From Virgisporangium aliadipatigenens (GTDB lineage Bacteria > Actinomycetota > Actinomycetes > Mycobacteriales > Micromonosporaceae): DNA of 64,000 nucleotides. Positions 1-7,800 of this stretch are shown here, one piece after another (positions within the stretch are counted from its first letter, which is position 1; each line of letters begins with the position of its first letter). The position numbers were made by a program, and so were the translations under genes. The notes under the pieces were generated by a model, which saw only the letters and a program-made list of their open reading frames with translations, was not told the origin of the DNA and ran no database searches. The stretch is taken from positions 124,001-188,000 of the forward strand of contig NZ_BOPF01000020.1 of the NCBI RefSeq assembly GCF_016863615.1, in the 5' to 3' direction.

Positions 1-1107
1 CGCGCCGCCGCACCGGTCGTCGAGGCGCCGCCCGACCCGCGCGCCGTCGCCGACGCGGTGAAGGTGCTGCGGCCGGCCGGCGTCACGACGTTCAGCGAGT
101 CGCGGATCGGGCTCACCGCGGCAGTGGCCGACCTGCTCGGACTCCCCTACCACGCACCGGCCACCGCGGCGGCCCTCGCCGACAAGGCCGCGCAGCGCGA
201 GGCGTTGGCGCGGGCGGGTGTGCCGAGCGCGCGGCACCGGGCGATCGCCGGCCGCGAGGGGTTCCTCGACGCGGTGGCGGCCGTCGGGTTGCCCGCCGTG
301 CTCAAGCCCCGGCAGGGCGCGGGCAGCGTCGACGTGCGACGGCTGGACACCCTCCAGGACTGCACCCGGGCCGCGAACGACCTCGGCGCCGGGTACGTCC
401 TGGAGGAGCTGCTCGTCGGCGATCCGACCGCCGCCGGACCCGGCTTCGGCGACTACGTCTCTGTCGAGTCGGTCGTGCACGACGGGGAGATCCGTCATGT
501 GGCCGTCACCGGCAAGTTCCCGCTCGCGGCGGGGTTCCGGGAGACGGGGCAGTTCCTGCCCGCGACGCTCGCGCCGGCGCTCGCCGACCGGGTGACCGCC
601 ACGGCCGGGCACGCCCTGCGCGCGCTCGACGTGCGCGACGGCGTCACCCACACCGAGCTGAAGCTGACCCCGTCCGGGCCACGGATCATCGAGGTCAACG
701 GCCGGGCCGGCGGCTACGTGTCGGACCTGCTGCGCCGCTGCACCGGCTACGACCTGCTGGGCGCCGCGATGCGCAGCGCGGTCGGCCGCGCGCCGGAGAC
801 GACGGTCGGGCCGCCGCGGCAGGTGGCCTTCCGCCGCTATCTCGCGGCACCGCCCGGGCGGGTGGTGCTGACCGCACTCGACGGGCCGGACCGGGTGGCC
901 GCGCTGCCCGGGGTGACACACGTCGAGATCCGGGCCGGCATCGGCCAGGTGCTCGACTCCCGCAACGGCACCCAGGACTGCCTCGGCGTGGTGTACGGGC
1001 GGGCCACGGACCACGACGCGCTGCGGCGCCTGGTCGAGGAGATGGACGCACTGGTGGACGCGCGGTACGAGCACGTGTCCGCCCCGCTCCAGCCGACGGG
1101 GGTGTGA
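1..1107 (+). CDS. ATP-grasp amino-acid/peptide ligase, 5' end outside window
   Basis: The frame is open from base 1, so the gene starts upstream of the window; 368 residues are visible. It has an ATP-grasp fold: a small lid segment with VLKPRQGAGS (about residues 99-108 as numbered from base 1), then the Mg/ATP carboxylate motif HTELKL followed by IIEVNGRAGG, with the Glu and Asn expected to bind metal. Family members join a carboxylate to an amine through an acyl-phosphate, as in BacD-type amino-acid ligases. The stop codon overlaps the GTG start of the following NRPS by four bases (GTGA), so the two are translationally coupled. The inferred role is making an amide bond, or a building block, for the peptide assembled by the NRPS. 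The substrate cannot be read from sequence. Confidence 0.82.
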   Translation, partial: RAAAPVVEAPPDPRAVADAVKVLRPAGVTTFSESRIGLTAAVADLLGLPYHAPATAAALADKAAQREALARAGVPSARHRAIAGREGFLDAVAAVGLPAVLKPRQGAGSVDVRRLDTLQDCTRAANDLGAGYVLEELLVGDPTAAGPGFGDYVSVESVVHDGEIRHVAVTGKFPLAAGFRETGQFLPATLAPALADRVTATAGHALRALDVRDGVTHTELKLTPSGPRIIEVNGRAGGYVSDLLRRCTGYDLLGAAMRSAVGRAPETTVGPPRQVAFRRYLAAPPGRVVLTALDGPDRVAALPGVTHVEIRAGIGQVLDSRNGTQDCLGVVYGRATDHDALRRLVEEMDALVDARYEHVSAPLQPTGV

Positions 1108-4100
1108 GCGTGGACGAGAACGTGACCCGCGGGATCCCCTTCGCCCACGCCCGCCGCCCCGAAGCGCCGGGCCGCCTTACCGGGACCCCGGCTCGGATCC
1201 GGATCGCCGCCGGGCTGCCGGAGGGGGCGGACGCCGACGCGGTGGCGCCCGCGCTCCTCGCTCTGCTGCGCAAGTACTCCGGCAACCCGACCGCCGAGAT
1301 CGACTACGCCGGCCGCGGACCGCTGCGCGTCACCATGGCCCCGGAGCGGACCCTCGGCGCACACGCCGACGCCGTGGCCGACGCGATCCGCCGGGTCGCC
1401 GGCCCGGTCGGCGGCACGGGCATCGCCCTGTTCACCGGCCCGGCGCCGGCCGAAACGCCCGGCACACCGACCGCCGAGACGCCGGACCCGCCGACCGCCG
1501 GGCCCGGCGAGCCGGGTGCGCCGGCCGGCGACGCGGGCAGCACCGCCGGCTACGAGCTGGTGCTGCGCGTCGCGCACGGGGACGCCGGCCCGACGCTGCA
1601 CCTCGACGCGGACGCGGGCGTTCTGGACCGGGCGGACGCCGCTCGGATCCGCGGGCATCTCCTGCACCTGATCCGGCTGCTGCGCACCGCCCCGGAGCTG
1701 CGGCTCGACGAGGTGGACCTGCTCAAGGCAGCCGAACGCAAGCAGATCGACGCCTGGTCGACCGGCACCGCGCGGCCCTACCCCAGGGACAGCGCCATCT
1801 ACCCGCTCTTCGCCGAGCAGGTGGCCGCCCGGCCGGACGCGCCCGCCGTCGTGCACGGCGACACCGTGCTGACCTATCGGGAGTTGGACGCCCGCGCGAC
1901 CGAACTCGCCGCCGCGCTCGCCGCGCACGGGGTGGTGCCGGGCGACCGGGTCGGGTTGATGTTCGGCAAGGTGCCGGAGTGGGTCGTGGCGACGCTGGCC
2001 GTCCTGCGCGCCGGGGCGGCGTACGTGCCGGTCGACCCGGACTTCCCCGCCGACCGACGGGAGTTCATCCTCGCCGACAGCGGGAGCCGGGTGCTGGTCA
2101 CCGCCGACATGGTCGACGCGCGCACCACCGCCGCCGCCCCCGACGTCGCGACGCGCGCCACCGACGGCGCCTATGTCATGTACACCTCCGGCACGACGGG
2201 CCGGCCGAAGGGCGTTCTGATCAACCAGCGGGCCGTCGTGCGCCTCGTGAAGAACAGCACCTTCGCCACCCTGAACGCCGACACGAGGATCCTGCAGACC
2301 GGGGCGATCGGCTTCGACGCGGCGACGTTCGAGCTGTGGGGGGCGCTGCTCAACGGCGGCACGCTGGTCCTCGTCCCCGAATCCACCATCCTGGACGCCG
2401 CGAAGCTGGGCCACGCGATCGGGCACCACGGCATCACGTGCATGTGGCTGACCGCGCCGCTGTTCCACCAGCTGGTCGACCAGGACGCGACGGCGTTCCG
2501 AGGGCTGGCGGAGGTGCTGGTCGGCGGCGACGTGCTCTCCCACCCGCACATCGCGCGGGCGATGCGCGCCTGTCCCGGGCTGCGGGTGATCAACGGGTAC
2601 GGGCCGACGGAGAACACCACCTTCTCGGCCACGCACCTGATCACCGCCCCACCGGTGGAGCGCATCCCGATCGGCACGCCGGTCACCAACTCCACCGCCT
2701 TCGTGCTCGACTGCGACGGCCGGCCGCAGCCCGTGGGCGTTCCCGGAGAACTGCTCGTGGGTGGCGACGGCCTGAGCGACGGCTACCTCAACCGCCCGGA
2801 ACTCGAGGCAGAACGCTTCGTCACCCACGGGAACGGACGCCTGTACCGCACCGGCGACCTGGTGGCCTGGCGTCCCGACGGCACGCTCGACTTCCTCGGC
2901 CGGGTCGACCAGCAGGTGAAGATCCGCGGTTTCCGGGTGGAGCCGGGCGAGGTGGAGAACCACCTGATCGCCCTGCCCTACATCCGCGAGGCGGCCGTCC
3001 TGGCGCGGACCCGCCCGGACGGCGTGGAGAAGTACCTGTGCGCCTACGTCACCGCCGAGCGGAACCTGGCGCCGGGCGAGGTGGCCGGCGCGCTGCGCGC
3101 CCGCGTGCCGGCCTACCTGGTGCCGGCCGTGGTGGTGCAGGTGCCCGCGATGCCGTTGAACCGCAACGGAAAGGTCGACCGCGGTGTGCTCGCGGCGCTG
3201 CCGGAGACCGGCCCGCAGGCGCGCACCGATCTGGTGGCGCCGCGCGACGAGGTGGAGCGCGCGCTCGCCGACCTGTGGGAGCGGGTGCTCGGCGACACGG
3301 CCGTCGGCGTCACCGACGACATCGTGGAGCTGGGCGTGACGTCGCTGACCGCGGCGGTGTTCGCGGCCCGGGCGCAGCACCGTTTCGGCGCCTGGCTGGA
3401 CACCGCGGAGGTGTTGACGCATCGCACGGTCGAGGCGCTGGCCCGCCGCATCGACGGGCACACCGGCGAGGACGAGGCGGCCCCGGCCCTCACGCCGGCG
3501 CCGCACCGGGCGCTGTACCCGATCACGCCGCAGCAGCACGGCATCTACGTCGAGCAGGTCAAGGATCCGGGGGCAACGCACTACAACATCCCCGTTCTGG
3601 TGGAGACGTCCGCACCGATCGACGCGGGCCGTCTCCAGCACGCCGTCGACGTTCTGGTCGAACGCCATGAGAGCCTGCGGACCACGTTCGTGCACCTGTC
3701 CGGGACGACCTATCAGCGGGTGCACGACGCGATGCCGGTGCCGGTCGAGGAGCTGCCGGCGGCGCTGCGCGACTTCGTGCGGCCGTTCGACCTGGTGGAG
3801 GGGCCGCTGCTGCGCGTCGGGCGGCGCGGCGGGCGGCTCATGCTGGACGTGCACCACATCGTGGCCGACGGCGTCGCCGTGGACGTTCTGCTCGACGAGC
3901 TGAGCACGGCGTACGACGGCGGCGCCCTGGATCCGGTCGCCGTGCGCTACCGGGACTACGCGGTGTGGCGCGTCGAGGCGGCCGACGCCTGGATCGAACG
4001 CCACCAGAAGCCCTTCTGGGCAAGGGATTTCGCCGCCGTGCGGCCGGACCTGCCGACCGACCTGCCCCGCCCGCCGTTGCGCGGCACCGCGGGTGCCCGG

Positions 4101-4799
4101 TGGGAGTTCGACGTCGGCGCCGGGCGCACGGCCGCCCTGAGCGAACTGGCCCGCCGCAGCGGCGCGACGCCGTTCCACGCGCTCGCCTCGGTGCACGCGC
4201 TCTTCCTCGCCGAGGCGACCGGTGGCGACGAGGTGTCGTTCGGGACGCCGGCCGGCGGGCGCACGCTGCCCGGCACCGAACGGGTCGTCGGCATGTTCGC
4301 CAACACCCTGTGCCTGTCGGTGCCGATCGTGCCGGCGGAGCCGTTCACCGAGCTGGTGCGCCGCGCCGGCGAACAGGTGCTCGGGGCGCTGCGCAACCAG
4401 GACCACCCGTTCGACCGCCTGGTGCAGGAGTCGAACGCACCACGCGACTACAGCCGCAATCCCCTGTTCGACGCGATGCTCGGCTTCCAGGACACGTCGG
4501 CCACCGATGCCCGGCAGGTCCTCGGCGGGCACGCGCGGGCGCTCGATTCCGCCAACCGGCACACCATGTTCGACCTGAACCTGCAGATCTACGACGACGG
4601 CGGGAGCTGGCGGGGGGTGTGGGCGTACCGCACCGACCTGTTCCTGGACGACACGGTGCGGGCGTTCGCGGATCGCCTGCTGGCGCTCATCGACGCCGTC
4701 GTCGCCGCACCCGACACACCCGTAGGCGAACTCATCGGCCGAACCCGGGTCTTCGCCACGACCGTTCCCATCGACTTCGACTTCGCCCACGAGAGCTGA
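1104..4799 (+). CDS. Nonribosomal peptide synthetase, C-lobe remnant-A-T-C
   Basis: This is a 1231-residue NRPS. Residues about 30-215 resemble only the C-lobe of a condensation domain, carry a Pro/Thr/Ala-rich insert, and lack HHxxxDG. The A domain (about 228-700) has YTSGTTGRPKG, GYGPTE, YRTGDL and NRNGKVDR. Aligning it to GrsA by hand gives the specificity code D-A-F-W-L-G-G-T-F, the pattern known for valine, so Val or a close aliphatic residue is predicted. The T domain (about 716-785) has the phosphopantetheine Ser747 in GVTSL, where the second Gly of the usual GGxS is Val. A complete C domain follows (about 795-1215) with HHIVADG at 917-923. There is no thioesterase, so the chain must pass to the next protein. 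The GTG start overlaps the upstream stop. A second NRPS follows 10 bases downstream. Confidence 0.93.
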   Translation: MSVDENVTRGIPFAHARRPEAPGRLTGTPARIRIAAGLPEGADADAVAPALLALLRKYSGNPTAEIDYAGRGPLRVTMAPERTLGAHADAVADAIRRVAGPVGGTGIALFTGPAPAETPGTPTAETPDPPTAGPGEPGAPAGDAGSTAGYELVLRVAHGDAGPTLHLDADAGVLDRADAARIRGHLLHLIRLLRTAPELRLDEVDLLKAAERKQIDAWSTGTARPYPRDSAIYPLFAEQVAARPDAPAVVHGDTVLTYRELDARATELAAALAAHGVVPGDRVGLMFGKVPEWVVATLAVLRAGAAYVPVDPDFPADRREFILADSGSRVLVTADMVDARTTAAAPDVATRATDGAYVMYTSGTTGRPKGVLINQRAVVRLVKNSTFATLNADTRILQTGAIGFDAATFELWGALLNGGTLVLVPESTILDAAKLGHAIGHHGITCMWLTAPLFHQLVDQDATAFRGLAEVLVGGDVLSHPHIARAMRACPGLRVINGYGPTENTTFSATHLITAPPVERIPIGTPVTNSTAFVLDCDGRPQPVGVPGELLVGGDGLSDGYLNRPELEAERFVTHGNGRLYRTGDLVAWRPDGTLDFLGRVDQQVKIRGFRVEPGEVENHLIALPYIREAAVLARTRPDGVEKYLCAYVTAERNLAPGEVAGALRARVPAYLVPAVVVQVPAMPLNRNGKVDRGVLAALPETGPQARTDLVAPRDEVERALADLWERVLGDTAVGVTDDIVELGVTSLTAAVFAARAQHRFGAWLDTAEVLTHRTVEALARRIDGHTGEDEAAPALTPAPHRALYPITPQQHGIYVEQVKDPGATHYNIPVLVETSAPIDAGRLQHAVDVLVERHESLRTTFVHLSGTTYQRVHDAMPVPVEELPAALRDFVRPFDLVEGPLLRVGRRGGRLMLDVHHIVADGVAVDVLLDELSTAYDGGALDPVAVRYRDYAVWRVEAADAWIERHQKPFWARDFAAVRPDLPTDLPRPPLRGTAGARWEFDVGAGRTAALSELARRSGATPFHALASVHALFLAEATGGDEVSFGTPAGGRTLPGTERVVGMFANTLCLSVPIVPAEPFTELVRRAGEQVLGALRNQDHPFDRLVQESNAPRDYSRNPLFDAMLGFQDTSATDARQVLGGHARALDSANRHTMFDLNLQIYDDGGSWRGVWAYRTDLFLDDTVRAFADRLLALIDAVVAAPDTPVGELIGRTRVFATTVPIDFDFAHES

Positions 4800-4809
4800 C
4801 GGAGCACAC

Positions 4810-7800
4810 ATGCGTACCCTCGGAGAACTGAAGTTCGAGGCGGCCCGCCGCCCACTGGAGACCGCGTACTGGCACAGCCGGTTCCCGAACGGCTGGACCC
4901 GCACGGGATTCCCGGCCGACCGCACGCCCGGCCCGGAGGCGCCGCCGCAACCGTCCACAGTGGACGGGACGGTGGAGCCGGCGACCACGAAGGCGCTGGC
5001 GGCGCTGAGCCGGGGCGCCGACGCCGCGCTGCACGCCCTGCTGACCGCCGGCGTCGTCGCCCTGCTGCACCGCTACACCGGTGCCGACTCGGTGGTGGTC
5101 GGCACCCCGGTCCTCGCGGCGAACACGGAGCCGCTCTCCCCGGCGCTGCCGCTGTCCGTGGAACCCGCGCCGGAGCGGACGTTCCAGCAACTGGCCCAGG
5201 GCGTGGCGGCGGCGGTGACGGAGGCGAACGCGCACGGCGACTACCCGCTGAAGGTCCTCGCCGACCAGCTCGGGCTGCCCGCCGACGCCGGCACCAACCC
5301 GTTCTTCGACGTGGCGGTGGCGCTCGACGGGCTGCACGCGGCCATCCCCTACGAGACCGTGCCGGTGCCGCTGACCTTCCGCTTCGCGCGCGACGGCGAC
5401 GGGCTCACGCTGCGGCTGCGCTACGACGGCGGCCGCTTCGAACGGGCCACCGCCGACCGGCTGGTGCGCCACCTCCTGCTGGCGCTGAACCGGCTGGTTG
5501 CCGCGCCGGGTGCGCCGCTTGCCGACCTGTCGCTGCGGGACGCCTCGGACGACGCGTGGCTCGACAAGATCACCGACGCGGCGGTGCCGTTCGACGAGGA
5601 GGTGCGCCTGCACGAGCTCTTCGCCCGCAGGGCCGCCGCCCATCCGGACGCGGTCGCCGTGCGCACCCGCGACAAGAGCGTCACCTACCGGGAACTGGAC
5701 GAGCGCAGCAACGCCCTGGCCCGCACGCTGCGCCGGCACGGGGTCGGATCGGACCGCCTCGTCGGTGTGCTGGCGGACCGCTCCTACGAGATGATCGTGG
5801 CCGTCCTGGCGATCCTGAAGGCGGGCGGCGGTTACGTGCCGGTCGACCCCGCCTACCCGGCCGCACGCGTCGCGTATCTGCTGACGGACAGCCGGGTTCC
5901 GGTCGTTCTCGGGCAGGCGCGTCACCTGACCGCGCTGCCGGACGGGATCGTCTGCCTCGACCTCGACGACGCCGGCAGCTACGACGCGGACGCACGCCCG
6001 GTGGAGGCGCCGGGCGCCGCGACCGACCTGGCGTACGTCATCTACACGTCGGGCTCCACCGGGCAGCCGAAGGGCGTCGCGGTCGAGCACCGCGCGGTCG
6101 TCAACCGGCTGACGTGGATGCAGCGCGCGTACCCGATCGGGCCGGACGACGTGATCCTGCAGAAGACCCCGATCTCCTTCGACGTCTCGGTGTGGGAGCT
6201 GTTCTGGTGGATGCTCGCCGACGCCGCGGTCTATCTGCTGGAACCGGGTGAGGAGCGCGACCCCGGCGCGATCGTGGCGGCGGTGGCGCGCGGCGGGGTG
6301 ACGACGATGCACTTCGTCCCCTCGATGCTCAGCGTCTTCCTGGACTACGTGCGCAGCGCCGGCGTCAGCGACGCGCTCTGCGGGCTGCGGCAGGTGTTCG
6401 CCAGCGGCGAGGCGCTCAGCCCGGCGGTGGTGCGCCGCTTCCACGAACTGCTGCCCCGCCCGGCCGGCCCGCGGCTGGTCAACCTGTACGGCCCCACCGA
6501 GGCGACGGTCGACGTCTCCGTGCACGAGTGCGCGGACCCCGACCCGCAGCGGGTGCCGATCGGGCGGGCCATCGACAACATCCGCCTGTACGTGGTGGAC
6601 GACCGCCTGCGCATCCAGCCCGTGGGCGTCCCCGGCGAACTGGTCATCGCCGGCGTCGGCCTGGCCCGCGGCTACCTGCACAACGATTCCCTGACCCGCT
6701 CGTCCTTCGTGCAGGAGCCGTTCCCGCGGGAGACCCGGGTGTACCGCACCGGCGACCTGGCCCGCTGGCTGGACGACGGCGCGATCGAGTACCTGGGCCG
6801 GATCGACCACCAGGTGAAGGTGCGCGGGTTCCGGATCGAACCGGGTGAGATCGAGGAGGCGCTGCGGGCGCACCCGGCCGTCACCGACGCCGTGGTGGTG
6901 GCGCGGGAGACGGCTCTGCTGGGATATGTGACCGCGTCGTCCACTGTGGACGAGGACGCGCTCACCGACCACCTGCGCGGCGCGCTGCCCGCGCACCTGG
7001 TGCCGTCGCGGATCGTCGTGCTGGACGCGATGCCGTTGACGCCCAGCGGGAAGCTGGACCGCAGGGCCCTGCCGGAGCCGCCGGCGCGCACGCACGACGG
7101 CACCGCCGCCCGCGCTGCGCACGAGGGCACCGAGGCGACCCTCGCCGCCATCTGGGCGGAGGCGCTCGGCAGCGCGGAGCCGATCGACCCGCGGGCGAAC
7201 TTCTTCGCCGTCGGCGGCGACTCCATCCACTTCGTGGTGGTGCTGGCGAAGGCGCGCGACGCGGGCCTGAGCTTCACGTTCCAGGAGTTCTTCCAGCACC
7301 CGACGGTCGAGTCGCTGGCCGCCTACCTGGATGCCCGAACGCCGTCGGAGGATGCCGAGCAGAGCCAGCGCTTCGCGCCGTTCTCGCTGATCGGCGAGGC
7401 CGACCGGGCGCTGCTGCCGGCCGACGCGGAGGACGCGTACCCGCTGTCGATGCTGCAGAGCGGCCTCATCTTCCAGAGCGAGATCATGCGGGGTACCGCG
7501 CACTACCACGACATCATCAGCTACCTGATCAGCAGCCCGTTCGACGCGGAGACGTTCGCCGAGGCGGTGCGGATCCTGGTGCGGCGCAACCCGATCCTGC
7601 GCACCACGTACCACCTCGACGGGTACAGCGAGTACCTGCAGATCGTGCACCGGGACGTGCCGCTGCCGCTGAAGGTGGTCGACCTGCGCCACCTCGACGC
7701 CGACGCGCAGCAGCGCTGGTACGACACGTGGTTGGTGGAGGAGAAGAGCCGCGCGTTCGACTGGAGCCAGCCGGGCACGCTCATCTACCTCTACGTGCAG

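Noticed and set aside
837-4988. Long open frame of 1383 codons on the minus strand
   Set aside because: It is antisense to the first NRPS gene. In very GC-rich DNA the reverse strand often stays open; its translation is low-complexity Arg/Gly/Val/His sequence without domains.
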